In this document: piece by piece, positions 10,674 to 57,660 of the stretch
How positions within the stretch are numbered: the stretch's first letter is position 1
Layout of the letters: each line of letters begins with the position of its first letter
NCBI RefSeq assembly: GCF_037325665.1
Contig: NC_090258.1
Span: 36,679,529-36,743,528, forward strand
Source of the DNA: Littorina saxatilis
Taxonomy: Eukaryota > Mollusca > Gastropoda > Littorinimorpha > Littorinidae
Direction: 5' to 3'
Length of the DNA stretch: 64,000 nt
Made by a program: the position numbers and the translations under genes
The notes under the pieces: generated by a model
Told to the model about the DNA's origin: nothing
The model's input: the letters and a program-made list of their open reading frames with translations, nothing else
Database searches by the model: none

Positions 10674-11228
10674 ATATGGAAAATATTAACTGTGGTGACA
10701 TCACATTGTGTCGGTTTACCCAGCCTGTTTGCCGCAATGAAATCACTCTCAAAACAACAAAGGGTCTTCCTCCGAACAGCGTAAAGACGGGGAGGGGGGG
10801 ACATGCCAAGCATTACTTAAAATCTGTTGGCTGACTACTTCCTACGCAAAGTGGGGCTTTTTAAATTTAATTTAATTTAATTTAATTTATTTATTTCTAT
10901 GTTTTTCTGAATTAATTTCGCAGATGACACTGGTGTCAGTTGCAACATTAATTCAATCAAAAAATCCCTCTCTGCGCAGAAAGCATGTAGGTTGTTTGAG
11001 CTTCAACATACTGCATATGGCGAGTGGCCTGCATGAAGAGGGTATATTATAATCTCGCTACGCGCGGGTAGAAAACGTGTTCAGTGTGATAGCACAAAAG
11101 ATAACACAGATATATGTAACAATAACTAACACTGATACATTCGCAATACATATCTGCCAGGACCAAGGCCGCACCGCAGATAACAGTGAGGTAGGACATA
11201 ACGTGTCTAGAGCGATGTATATTTATCC

Positions 11229-11262
11229 CCGAGTACGCAGTAGGAGGGTCCAGCAGACTTTA

Positions 11263-11293
<31 letters not shown>

Positions 11294-12062
11294 CTGTCTG
11301 GACTTAACAGCTTATTGCTGGGAAACTACTGGGCGCAGTTCTTTCAAAAGTTGATACACTAACTTGATAATAGGTCCGATTGATCGTATTAAAACTTCAT
11401 AATGTTACCTGGGACCTAAATGCCCCAAAAAACACAAAAGTTCTTGACGGTTGGACGAATTCAATCGGAGCGACAGCCAGCCATTGAGCTGATAGAACAG
11501 CCGAAAGCGTGCGTCATGAAAAGCATGCGTATCGCATGCGAGACAATTATTTTGCGAGCCAGCCAGCGGGTGGGGATTAATTTGGTCTCGGCAAAGAAAC
11601 TACAGTGCAGGTTTGGTCTCGGTGAGACTGAAAGAGAGACAGAGAGTACGAATACGAATACGAATACTTTATTATCTCATACAGAGAAATTTCAGTGTGG
11701 TGCACATTAAAAGACAAAACAAATAATAAGACAACAGATAAAAATACCATACGAGCACGAGAGAGAGCGACAGGGACACTGTGTCAGTGATTCAAGGTGG
11801 TGGCTTGGTGGCCAAAGGGATCCGGGTTCGATTCCCGGCATGGGCGGTCTATTTTTTATTTTTTTTTTTAATTCTTGTTTACTATTGTTTATTATGAACG
11901 TTTTAATGTTTTATTTTACTCAAATAATTTTTTTAATTGTGTAAAATAAATAATTTTTGTTTTTTGGTTTTTTTTAAATCCATGTGCACAAGACAAAAAC
12001 TTTCATACTGGGGGAGCGAGCCAGTCTAAAGAGTACTCGGGTCCAGCGCCAGCGTTTTTTAT
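11229..12062 (+). mobile_element. 'CCCGAGTAC' family repeat, copy A, with internal LINE tail and tRNA-like head
   Basis: It starts CCCGAGTACGCAGTAGG and ends GAGTACTCGGGTCCAGCGCC, so a short inverted pair (CCCGAGTAC/GTACTCGGG) marks the ends. A shared segment (CAGCAGACTTTAATTGTGTG ... ACTTGATAATAGGTCCGATT) recurs at 19679-20289, where an empty site is known. Inside are a LINE-like 3' tail with (CGAATA)n at 11646-11760 and a tRNA-like B box (GGGTTCGATTCCC) at about 11822. It is a composite. Confidence 0.6.
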
Positions 12063-12184
12063 AGTTATTGTATCAGTTCAAACCCGAACGCAAAATCAAT
12101 GCATAAGAACCTTGTCGATGCGAGATGCCTCACTGTGTGTGTGTGTGTGTGTGTGTGGTTGCTTTTCAAGTTTTGGTTTTATGT

Positions 12185-12492
12185 TTGTTTGTTTGTTTGT
12201 TTGCTTAACGCCCAGCCGACCACGAAGGGCCATATCAGGACGGTGCTGCTTTGACATTTAACGTGCGCCACACACAAGACAGAAGTCGCAGCACAGGCTT
12301 CATGTCTCACCCAGTCACATTATTCTGACACCGGACCAACCAGTCCTAGCACTAACCCCATAATGCCGGACGCCAGGCGGAGCAGCCACTAGATTGCCAA
12401 TTTTAAAGTCTTTGGTATGACCCGGCCGGGGTTCGAACCCACGACCTCCCGATCACGGGGCGGACGCCTTACCACTAGGCCAACCGTGCCGG
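12185..12492 (-). repeat. tRNA-derived SINE, family A, copy 2
   Basis: Same element as 2510-2811: a B box seen as GGGGTTCGAACCC on the plus strand and a GTTT-repeat tail. It is flanked by TTTGGTTTTATGT at 12172-12184 and 12493-12505. Confidence 0.9.
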
Positions 12493-12505
12493 TTTGGTTT
12501 TATGT

Positions 12506-13055
12506 ACCTGGTACTGGAGTTGTACATCGCTTGGAGCTAGACATGCACTAAAGTAGCCATGAAGAAGATGATGATGATAATGATGACGACGGCGATGATG
12601 ATGATGACTGGCTTTATTGTAATGTGTACAGGAGTTAGGGTTTGCATGTGGGTTTCTTAGTTAATGTTGTTTTGTTTCGCTTTGTTTATGGCACACGAGA
12701 CAGTTCTTTTTTCAGCAGTAACAGAACATGGACAGTGAGCCTCCTGCTAGTGTGTGTGCTCCAGAATGATGGTCGTGGTTCCTGACAATTTATTGACCGT
12801 TACAAAAATGCTGTGTTCAAAGCTGACACGTATTTTGCCGCCTACCAGACTTACAGCACCTGGGAAAATATTGTCTGGCTCTTTTCATACAAAAACCCGA
12901 GAGCAATAACACTGAATAACAGAAGCATAAGGGATTTTCTATTCAGACTTGTTTTTGATGCAGCAGAGAATAGCAGTGTCCACACACACACACACATGTA
13001 AAGAACAGCTTCACACACACTCACAACACAAGCACGTACACACAAAGACAGGAGT
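12506..13055. other. Non-coding, ATG/GAT-rich microsatellite patch
   Basis: A (GAT)n-like patch lies at 12560-12610, followed by AT-rich sequence. No gene was recognised. A possible minus-strand poly(A) signal (AATAAA, read as TTTATT) lies at about 12606. Confidence 0.4.
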
Positions 13056-13186
13056 TTTAACAGCAGGCATGACATTTATTCTTTCCCAGCTCAAAGATTT
13101 GGACATGATTACAACTCTGACAGCAGCCACTCAGACAAGTCAGTGAAGTGAAAGACCTTTGGAACACAATCCGTGACTCACACACC

Positions 13187-13400
13187 TCACATGACATGAC
13201 GCATAACCCACATGGCATAACAACCCATGTGGCATGACACACAGCTATGGCATAACACACAACCTACATGGCATGACGCACAACCTGCATGACATGACAC
13301 ACAACTTGTATGGCATGACACACAACTATGGCATAGCACACTTGTATGGCATGAAACACAGCTTGCATGGCATAACACACAACGTGTATGACCTGCCACA
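13187..13400. repeat. Degenerate ~20-bp tandem repeat
   Basis: Units resemble CATGGCATGACACACAACTT with variable length and substitutions, in about 10 copies. It produces spurious Cys/His-rich frames on both strands. Confidence 0.8.
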
Positions 13401-15212
13401 CGGACAGCACTCTTCATCCTTGTCACCTGTCTCAAGCATTCATCTTTTTCTGGTGTAAAAAAGCACACACCTCCGATGTAGTGCTTCCAAGCAACCAAAG
13501 TCTCCGTTGTAATACTTAGAAGCACACGCACCAATTGCACTGCTTTAAATCAAAGCAAATAGCGCCTCAGCCGCAGTACTCAGACACAGGATGCTGAATT
13601 CTCAATTTAATCTTTTATACTGAAAGTACTCATTGTGAGCAAAGTTGACAATTATAGTCTAATTTTTAGTGCTGGTTTTGACCACACACAAAAATACACA
13701 CAAAAACTTCAGCTGGGGCAACTTTATGGAAAATCACAAATTAACGTTAAAATAAACCCTCATGTACTTTTAAGCAAACGCCTCCGTTGTTGTACTTAGT
13801 GAACAATCTCTCAAAGCTAGGTATTTTCTTTCATACAAGTCGTGTCACTTCACAACACAGTCATACATATCATCTTCTGATCACATTTACCACATGTGCA
13901 TTCATTAAAGATAAAATCAACAACAGCAACACTCAAAAGTAAAACCAACTCAGTGTGAAGTATGCATATATACAAGAAATTACAACGGATGTTACCACGT
14001 CCTGTTTAAAGGGCACACATTATAAATTAAGAATTCATTCTTCACTTTAATATAACACAATCAACAATCAACCTTTTTAAAAAATTTTTTTATAGAAACA
14101 CAATCAACCTCTATTCTGTGAAATGTAACTGGGCAATAATGCACTTTTCTGTAAAGTGTAATTTGACATTTCAAAAACACAATTTCTGGTTTGTATAATC
14201 TGACTCAGCAATTTCAGTCTGTTCACAAAGATCATTAACCCTTTTACAAGAAAAGTAGACTCAAGAAACTGTCAAGGTAGCAATTTAAATAAAAGCTTGT
14301 TTAGATGAATAACAATCTTTGGTCTTTGGTGTGCATATGTGTAAACATTGAAATGTTTGGACACAAACAAACCTTCCAATACTACAATCCTTTCATTGTT
14401 ACTATTTTGCTTTCAGAACTACAGGACAGAAAAAACAGTCCGAGTCACAGACTGCCAAAGGTAAAGGCTACAGTGTTTTACACAATCTGTGATGAAAACG
14501 AACACATTTACACACATAATACAAATCCCAGTCCATAACTCACAGGTGTTTTAAGGCAAACCACTTAAAACAAAGTCTGGATGAAGGCCACAAGATTGAT
14601 AGTACTCACGGGACAACATTTCTTTTTCTCGGTGTACATAGTTATTTGCGGGCAAGCGTAAATACGCACAACACCACGAACAAGCACACACACACACATA
14701 CAGCATAATCACAGAAAAATCATATTATAGGGATAAGACATCAAGCGCTGCTTTAAAATCAAGAAAATCACAGCAACACAAGCAAGCCTCTGGACGGTGA
14801 ACAGCTTGCAACGGCGGTGAACAGCTTGTAACGGCCTAAAGTGCTGTTCACATGACAGACTTTGTACCAACTTTCCCCCAACTTTTAAGCGATTTTAGTC
14901 GGCGCCAAGGATGCTCTTTGTACATATGACGGTGTTCATGAAGGTTTACATAGGAAGGAAGGTATCTTTATCCAGTTGTCTTTTTCTGTATTCACAATTT
15001 CACACCAAACAAAGTGTAGTAAATTTGTAACAGTAACACTAACACTGACAAAAATACCTTTTAAGCAGAAGAGTTACAAACCGAATCTCTGTCACACTAA
15101 ATGCATCTCGTTTTGGGTAAAACATTCACATGCAGTCTGTTCAATGAGAACATATGTGACAAGTTATGCATGAAAATGACATCATATCTCAAGAGTATGA
15201 TAACATTATACG

Positions 15213-15347
15213 TTAATTGGATCTGTGATCAAAATATGGCTTTTGGTCAATCGAGATGGAAGTTTATTCCACGAGCCCGTAGGGCGAGTGGAATAAACTG
15301 CCATCGAGATTGACCAAAAGCCATGTTTGGATCACAGATCCAATTAA
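15213..15347. repeat. 135-bp near-perfect palindrome (hairpin MITE)
   Basis: The left arm TTAATTGGATCTGTGATC...GTTTATTCCACGAGCCC pairs with the right arm ...GGAATAAAC...GATCACAGATCCAATTAA. The centre is about 20 bp and there are only a few mismatches. Both ends carry TTAA, compatible with a piggyBac-type target, though the class is unproven. DNA just to the right (15470-15590) recurs at 19940-20070. Confidence 0.85.
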
Positions 15348-16593
15348 CATATATATCTCGACATTCACTGGTCTTAGGGTTTTTGTTTTCAAAGAAGAAA
15401 GAAACTTGCTTGAACACGGACCACTTCTCCGAGCAAAATCAACAAACCTAATCACTCGCATTCCACCTCAAGGTCTCGGCCAACCAAGACTATGGCATAC
15501 TCGTAGCAAAGCCGCCGAATGGTACCGTAAACCAAGAATAGTGACGTAAGAGAATAAAATGTTGTCTTTTGATTTGGAACGTGACGTGTTTCAGAACTTC
15601 TTCTGGACAACTCGGATGGTCTTCTGCATAGTGGTTGGCACGAGATTCTTTTTCTTCTTCGACAGTTCATCCTCCGATACTGTAGCAAAACGTTTCATCT
15701 ATTTTTCACTTTCGAGTATGCGGACGACTGAACTTGACCGCTAAAAAGTAGTCCTTTCGGAATCATTACGCCGAGTCTGAACATTGTTTTTTGGCAGGAT
15801 CTAGGTGAAAGCAAGGCTGTTCTTATCTCTGTGTACAGTTGAGAGAGAGAAATACATGTTGAGACATTGTCTCTTTCTCTGCTCCCCGATCACAAACTTC
15901 TTTTTTTAAAGGGATTATTGGACTGCTGTTATCTTCTTTCAAAAAATCAATTACCAAGACTTCATATACGGCAGAATAAAATGATAGAAGACATCTAAAA
16001 TAACTACACAATTCATCAGTATCAGGGTGTTTCCCTTGACTTTTCAGATGACATCTATCTCGACTCACTGTCTATTGGTGTGCCAATCCGTCACTATCAG
16101 AAACACACATACAGGTCATGTCTAACGCCAGCTCTATTGATAATGCAGCTTTCCAGGGAAAAAAAAAGAAATAAACAACAACAGTGATATTTCTTACCAC
16201 TATTCTTTACGATTATACCTGTAGGCTGTTCTGTTCTCATAGAATCATGAGTTAAATTCCACAGAAATATGTATCTTCCCCCTCAAAGAAATAAACAAAA
16301 CAAAACACTCTTTAAAATGAAAAAGCCATTAAACAGAGGCCTTTTTCGTGTACAAGTTTCATTTGAAGTTTAGATTTTTTCTCTTCTTTCTTTCCCCCTA
16401 AAATCGACATTTTTGGTCAACTGTCACAGGACCACAATTTGTACTTGCACTCAATGAAAAAGAACCAATACGCACACACAATTATTCAAATAACAGACGG
16501 AGAGGTGTCATCATCAGCAACCGAGAACAAAGAAGCGCCTGTAGATCCCTTAAGTTTCATGCACACTCCCAACACTTCATCACAGTCTGGTTC

Positions 16594-52283
<35,690 letters not shown>

Positions 52284-52717
52284 GGTTCAAAGGTCACCTT
52301 GACTGTTCTTCAGAGGTCAGTCAGTCTGCAGCTTCTTGTCAACTGTGTTATCTGAGCAAAACATAAAACAAAACAATTTTTTTTTCAACCCAGAATAATG
52401 ATAATGATAACTGTAAGCTACAATTATTGTCTTTATTAGCTACCAATGCAACATCTTTTATGATGCAATCATGCCTAACAACAATGCTGAGCACTCAACA
52501 GGACTGTTTTTGACATGACAGAGGAAAGAGATTGCGCTCAATCGTAGTCATGCTCTGCCAAAGAGTGAGACACTGAGAGAGGGCAGTAAATTGCACAGTT
52601 CACACTTTCATTTTCTTTTGTAAGGCGGTTGCAATCTTATGTGGACATGACCATATGAACACTTTAATTCAGTTTCCAGCTGCCGTCCAAACACACATGT
52701 ATGCATAAATCTGCTTC

Positions 52718-52843
52718 GTCAATTGGTCATGATGGTATCCGTCAATTGGTCATGATGGTATCCGTCAATTGGTCATGATGGTATCCGTCAATTGGTCATG
52801 ATGGTATCCGTCAATTGGTCATGATGGTATCCGTCAATTGGTA
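52718..52843. repeat. 23-bp tandem repeat, about 5.5 copies
   Basis: The unit is GTCAATTGGTCATGATGGTA TCC, essentially identical between copies. It lies about 370 bp upstream of GPATCH8-like exon 1 in the sense of transcription. Confidence 0.95.
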
Positions 52844-52882
52844 ACACTAACAGAAACACAATGATGCAGGATGTCTTACTAG

Positions 52883-53287
52883 GTCTTGGTCAATTGATTG
52901 TATTGTCATCATGGTCTTGGTCAATTGATTGTATTGTCATCATGGTCTTGGTCAATTGATTGTATTGTCATCATGGTCTTGGTCAATTGATTGTATTGTC
53001 ATCATGGTCTTGGTCAATTGATTGTATTGTCATCATGGTCTTGGTCAATTGATTGTATTGTCATCATGGTCTTGGTCAATTGATTGTATTGTCATCATGG
53101 TCTTGGTCAATTGATTGTATTGTCATCATGGTCTTGGTCAATTGATTGTATTGTCATCATGGTCTTGGTCAATTGATTGTATTGTCATCATGGTCTTGGT
53201 CAATTGATTGTATTGTCATCATGGTCTTGGTCAATTGATTGTATTGTCATCATGGTCTTGGTCAATTGATTGTATTGTCATCATGGT
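52883..53287. repeat. 31-bp tandem repeat, about 13 copies
   Basis: The unit is GGTCTTGGTCAATTGATTGT ATTGTCATCAT, with copies identical until the last one. It shares GGTCAATTG and TCATGGT motifs with the neighbouring 23-bp array, so one probably arose from the other. Confidence 0.95.
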
Positions 53288-53780
53288 ATTCGACAATTGT
53301 TGTATTGTCATCATTTGCCACCACCGCAGCATGTTTGTGACAAAAGCTGCTGAAAATTTTGCCACCTGTATGTCATTAGTAACAGTATGGTTCATTCACT
53401 CAATTTCAACTAAAATTAAAAATGTCATCTTTTCCGCACCTAATACTTGATGTTAAAATTGTTGTGTTTAATTAGCGTGTATCCAGGTGTCAGTGTCACA
53501 TGACCTACACCAAAAACGGGGGAATTTACCGGGAAATGCACCCAGTGCTTTTTCTGGTCCCATGCAGTGCTACCAGTACCTGAGGTAAAATTCCTGCATG
53601 AAATGCTCCACATTGTATTGAATTTGAATTTTTAATTTCTGCATCAATAATGGAATTTAAATCAGCAGACACTCCTTCAATCTGCCAGCGGTCGCGCTGC
53701 TGGAAGAACCAAACTATAGTGAAAGATACAGATAATGTATAACTGTAAGATCAGCCTTATGAAATGATATACATGTATAT

Positions 53781-56008
53781 GGGTCATTCTCAGAAATGGT
53801 GGTCCAAAGTGTTACATGTACAAAGTAAAAAATAAAGTGTCAAGAAATACAAAATAATTGTTTTTACTATGAAGTCTATTGTTTGCTATACATAACAATG
53901 CAAAAATTAGACAAAAAGAGTAATTGGTTGCTGAATAAGAGACGTTTTAAAGTGTTGTATTTACGTGATGAATGTTGTAACATGGAAACCAAATTCCAAC
54001 TTTAAACCACCTAAGCCTTCAATCCTTTGTGCATTTTTTATCAGTTCTGCAATATTTTTGTGTTCTACCCAACACATTCTAGTTATGAAAGGTAAGGACT
54101 TCAACTAATATTGGTAAAAAAATGACATTTGGAACTGACTAAGGTGAATGTCGTAACACAGAAACGATATGCTTGAACCACTTTCGGTTCCTGTGCGACA
54201 GACATGAATCTGCACTGTTTGGCCTTTCCTGCCGGCAAAACCCGTCTGACCCAAAATAACTACACAAAACACAATTCGTCAGAGTTTGCTGTATTTGTTG
54301 AAAGTTCCTGTTGCGTTCAGATTACCCATTTTAAGTACTTGATGAATGTCAAACATCGACAATCAGAGGATACAAAAACTTCTTGGCTGCTTTGTTCTGT
54401 AAACTTCGCGCTTTGAGAGACTGTTTGCACTCGATATCCTTCCGACACTACATTGTCGCCATCCGCGGTGTGTAAGTTTGTGACAAAGCTTTGCAGGCTC
54501 GACAATTAAGTAAAAACTATCTTCAGTCGTAACGTAGGTCGGGAAACAACGCCATGAGTTTCAGCAAATGATATGATTCTGGTGTTTTCTGTGAATATTT
54601 GGCTGTGATTCAAAGGACTATTTTCTTGTTCGAACTTCCTGTGCGCCAAAGAGCTAAAAATAGCCGTGATGTGGCAAAGTCATGGAGCACATTGCTGTTC
54701 AATGTTCGCACGTCGAGTCGGGATACGATGCGTTACGACATTCAGATTTTTTTGTTCGAAGCCCGTAACTTCAAATTCAGCGTGAGTTTTTGCAAAGATG
54801 TGTTGCTACGTCCAAGACTGAACTCCTGACTGTCGATTGCAGTAATTTGTTGGTGTTTGCATGTTTGCATTTAGCCATGAGAATGAACATATTGTTGATC
54901 ACGAAAGTCGTGTAACGCTTCGGCGATCCGGAAACGGCCGAACTTCGCAATTGAAAAGCACACAAAAACAACACCAACGTATAGAAACCATTTTTATTGA
55001 CATACAACAATGCATTAATGTCTCAGGAATAGATTCAGATGAAAAAAGTCGTGGTAGAAATAATTTTAATTTACTTTTTATATTTAGTCAAGTTTTGACT
55101 AAATATTTTAACATCGAGGGGGAATCGAAACGATCGAGGGTCGTGGTGTATGTGCGTGTGTGCGTGTGTGCGTGTGTGTGTGTGTGTAGAGCGATTCAGA
55201 CTAAACTACTGGACCGATCTTTATGAAATTTGACATGAGAGTTCCTGGGTATGAAATCCCCGAACGTTTTTTTCATTTTTTTGTTAAATGTCTTTGATGA
55301 CGTCATATCCGGCTTTTCGTGAAAGTTGAGGCGGCACTGTCACGCCCTCATTTTTCAACCAAATTGGTTCAAATTTTGGTCAAGTAATCTTCGACGAAGC
55401 CCGGACTTCGGTATTGCATTTCAGCTTGGTGGCTTAAAAATTAATTAATGACTTTGGTCATTAAAAATCTGAAAATTGTAAAAAAAAATAAAAATTTATA
55501 AAACGATCCAAATTTACGTTTATCTTATTCTCCATCATTTGCTGATTCCAAAAACATATAAATATGTTATATTCGGATTAAAAACAAGCTCTGAAAATTA
55601 AATATATAAAAATTATTATCAAAATTAAATTGTCCAAATCAATTTAAAAACTTTCATCTTATTCCTTGTCGGTTCCTGATTCCAAAAACATATAGATATG
55701 ATATGTTTGGATTAAAAACACGCTCAGAAAGTTAAAACAAAGAGAGGTACAGAAAAGCGTGCTATCCTTCTTAGCGCAACTACTACCCCGCTCTTCTTGT
55801 CAATTTCACTGCCTTTGCCATGAGCGGTGGACTGACGATGCTACGAGTATACGGTCTTGCTGAAAAATGGCATTGCGTTCAGTTTCATTCTGTGAGTTCG
55901 ACAGCTACTTGACTAAATATTGTATTTTCGCCTTACGCGACTTGTTCATGATTTCAAATGTGTCACCCCTACTCACTCTCACTGGACCACCATTTCTGAG
56001 AATGACCC
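53781..56008. mobile_element. TIR element 'GGGTCATTC', copy 2, with nested element
   Basis: Same TIRs as 17699-20436, flanked by ATAT at 53777-53780 and 56009-56012. It lacks the three insertions found in copy 1 but contains the ATTTAGTCAAG element (55080-55944). Without insertions the element is about 1.36 kb. Frames inside are short and unrecognised. Confidence 0.88.
55080..55944 (+). mobile_element. 'ATTTAGTCAAG' family element, copy 4 (nested)
   Basis: Inserted in the GGGTCATTC element. The homologous empty site at about 20366 reads TTTACTTTTTCATGATTTC, against TTTACTTTTT[ATATTTAG...GACTTG]TTCATGATTTC here. So the element occupies a TT target with at most 2 bp duplicated, which defines its ends. 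Confidence 0.88.
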
Positions 56009-56082
56009 ATATATATGATGTCGGGAGCAGATATCAGTGAAGATAAACCAGTTGATCATGCTGTTTAAAATCAAGGATAAGC

Positions 56083-56803
56083 ATACCTGTCAAGTCCTAC
56101 GCATTCTGCGTAATTCTTACGGTTTTTCTGTGTTTTTTGGGTCCTACGTCGTATACCTCAAACCATACGCATTTTCAGCTTTTTTTGTTGTTTTGTTTTG
56201 TTTTTTTTGTTGCTGGCATGGACTGCCATTCATTCATTTCTGAGGAGGAGCTTGCACCAGCCACACAACAGAAGTTCTGGCATGATGGGCGCCAGTTCTA
56301 CGTGGCCTGTGTGAGGAAAATGTTGAATAAATTTCCATTTGGCAGTGAAACCCTGCAACACCTTCAAGTGCTGGATCACAGTCTGGGAGCTGACACACTG
56401 ACTGCCTTCTTGCAGGTCAAAATTAACTCTGATGCATGCTGCCATGATTTTATTTTTAAGGTGACTGGCAGCATGATTGACAAAGCAAAGATTTGCACAG
56501 ATGAATACAACAAAGAACACAAGTGACAAGTGACAAGTGAGAAAAAAAATGAACGAACAAGAGTGCAGTGTAAATGTATTACATGGAGTGGTAAATAAAG
56601 AGCAGTTTGTGTAGAAAGGAATTGATGTGTTTTACTTTTAGTTTGCAAAAAACAATCTGATTGGTTTAGTGTGTATGCGTGAGAAGTTGAATTTGTGCGT
56701 TTAACCACATCCTGATCCACGCATTAACTATGGTTTTTGATCCCCAACTATGGTTTCTTATGCCATTTACTATGGTCAGAGGCCAAAAGTACTTGACAGG
56801 TAT
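56083..56803 (+). mobile_element. hAT transposon (deletion derivative)
   Basis: 13-bp TIRs ATACCTGTCAAGT / ACTTGACAGGTAT are flanked by a perfect 8-bp duplication GGATAAGC (56075-56082 and 56804-56811), the hAT hallmark. Subterminal TACG repeats lie on the left and ACTATGGTTT repeats on the right. The interior keeps one frame at 56218-56526. The perfect duplication suggests a recent insertion. Confidence 0.92.
56218..56526 (+). CDS. hAT transposase C-terminal-type fragment
   Basis: 102 aa from the ATG at 56218, including FWHDGRQFYVACVRKMLNKF PFGSETLQHLQVLD. This matches the 'F(Y/F)..(A/V)..Y...KFPf..e.L....vLD' segment that precedes the dimerisation region in hAT-derived proteins of the ZNF862/KIAA1586/C17orf113 kind. 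No DNA-binding or full catalytic region is present, so it cannot be a working transposase. The start may lie at an acceptor in the T-rich stretch before it. Confidence 0.6.
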   Translation: MDCHSFISEEELAPATQQKFWHDGRQFYVACVRKMLNKFPFGSETLQHLQVLDHSLGADTLTAFLQVKINSDACCHDFIFKVTGSMIDKAKICTDEYNKEHK

Positions 56804-56839
56804 GGATAAGCCACAATTTGTTTATAAAATAGCTAAAAT

Positions 56840-56950
56840 TTGTTAGCTTCAGGGGGGCTTTGCCCCCCAGACCCCCCAACGGGACCCTGGACCCCAGGTT
56901 GCAACCCCCCCCCCCCCCCACCCCATCTGGCTTTAACTGGTCTGCCCCTG
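56840..56950. repeat. hAT-like end with C-rich tract (fragment)
   Basis: It contains a GGGGGGCTTTGCCCCCC hairpin, a run of about 16 C and a possible terminus CTGGTCTGCCCCTG. This is the style of the element at 58669-58956, but no matching left end was found. Confidence 0.35.
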
Positions 56951-57122
56951 TAATCTGTGTTCCCAAGACAATGATTGTATGTATTGATGTTCCCCTCTTG
57001 AGACAGTTGAGTCTTGTGCTTCAATGTTTCGGTGACTTTGGATGAGCCAAAATAATAGCCGAACATTTTCCAAGATGTCCTGTATCTTTCTGACAGTTTC
57101 GGCCAAATGTCCCAACATGAAA

Positions 57123-57350
57123 ATGTCTAGCAACAACCCCGCTTTACAATTAGTGAATTACACTACACAGTACACTGTAGATCTCACACACTTCAGTCTC
57201 TACCTCGGCCTATCACCTGCCAAAAAAGGCAAAACCGTGGTTACGTCCAAAAAGACGGAGATGGAAGAGGAAAAAGAAGATGACGAATCCTCCATCACAA
57301 TGCTAACAAGGAAACAAGCGTTTGCCAGAATTCAGTCATATTATTTGTAA
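57123..57350 (+). CDS. Unrecognised 75-aa open frame
   Basis: It starts at ATG in a fair context (gaaaATGTC) and encodes MSSNNPALQLVNYTTQYTVD ... LSPAKKGKTVV, then an acidic EMEEEKEDDE run and RKQAFARIQSYYL. The composition looks protein-like and is not a simple repeat, but I recognise no family. It could be an exon, a retrocopy or chance. A neighbouring GC-rich stretch (57378-57462, ending at a GTAAAT donor) also looks exon-like on the plus strand. Confidence 0.25.
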   Translation: MSSNNPALQLVNYTTQYTVDLTHFSLYLGLSPAKKGKTVVTSKKTEMEEEKEDDESSITMLTRKQAFARIQSYYL

Positions 57351-57570
57351 CAATTTTCCTTTTTCCTGCACGTCTGCAACTGCAAGCTGTACAAAGCAGG
57401 CCGTGATGATCCGACATGGTTCTCCGGTGAAGATTAACATATTCGCAACTTCCAAGTCAGCAGGTAAATAAACCCTCTCTGGTCCCTGCTTGCTGCAAGT
57501 ATGTTGGTATAATAGATGTATGCGTAATCGCAAAGACAGATGAATAAAAATCAACACAAAAGGAACGTAC

Positions 57571-57660
57571 CAAAAATTCGCAACCTGAAAGTCACATTCG
57601 CCATTTCGCTAAGTCGACGCCATTTGCTGACAACAGGAACAGACGCATGAACGGATTTCG
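57571..57660 (-). promoter_or_regulatory. GPATCH8: Candidate first (non-coding) exon and promoter of the GPATCH8-like gene
   Basis: Exon 1 needs an upstream donor. On the minus strand this CpG-richer stretch carries two ATGGCG starts and a good donor (TTTTTG|GTACGT at 57571/57570). Joined to the exon at 52351, the frame from the second ATG would stop after 22 codons, making it an upstream ORF rather than the main start. There is no direct evidence for transcription. Confidence 0.3.

Larger units (their letters stand above)
13060..16593 (-). other. GPATCH8: Probable 3' UTR of the GPATCH8-like gene
   Basis: About 3.5 kb downstream of the TGA at 16594-16596 has few interspersed repeats compared with the rest of the window, and no splice-bounded exon is visible. 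On the minus strand, AATAAA at 13074-13079 and ATTAAA at about 13602 are candidate poly(A) signals. The extent is inferred; a degenerate ~20-bp repeat at 13187-13400 and a 135-bp palindrome at 15213-15347 lie inside. Confidence 0.35.

Noticed and set aside
13187-13540. Cys/His-rich frames resembling zinc-finger or conotoxin-like peptides
   Set aside because: They arise from a degenerate CATGACACAC tandem repeat; the Cys spacing follows the repeat period and there is no signal peptide.
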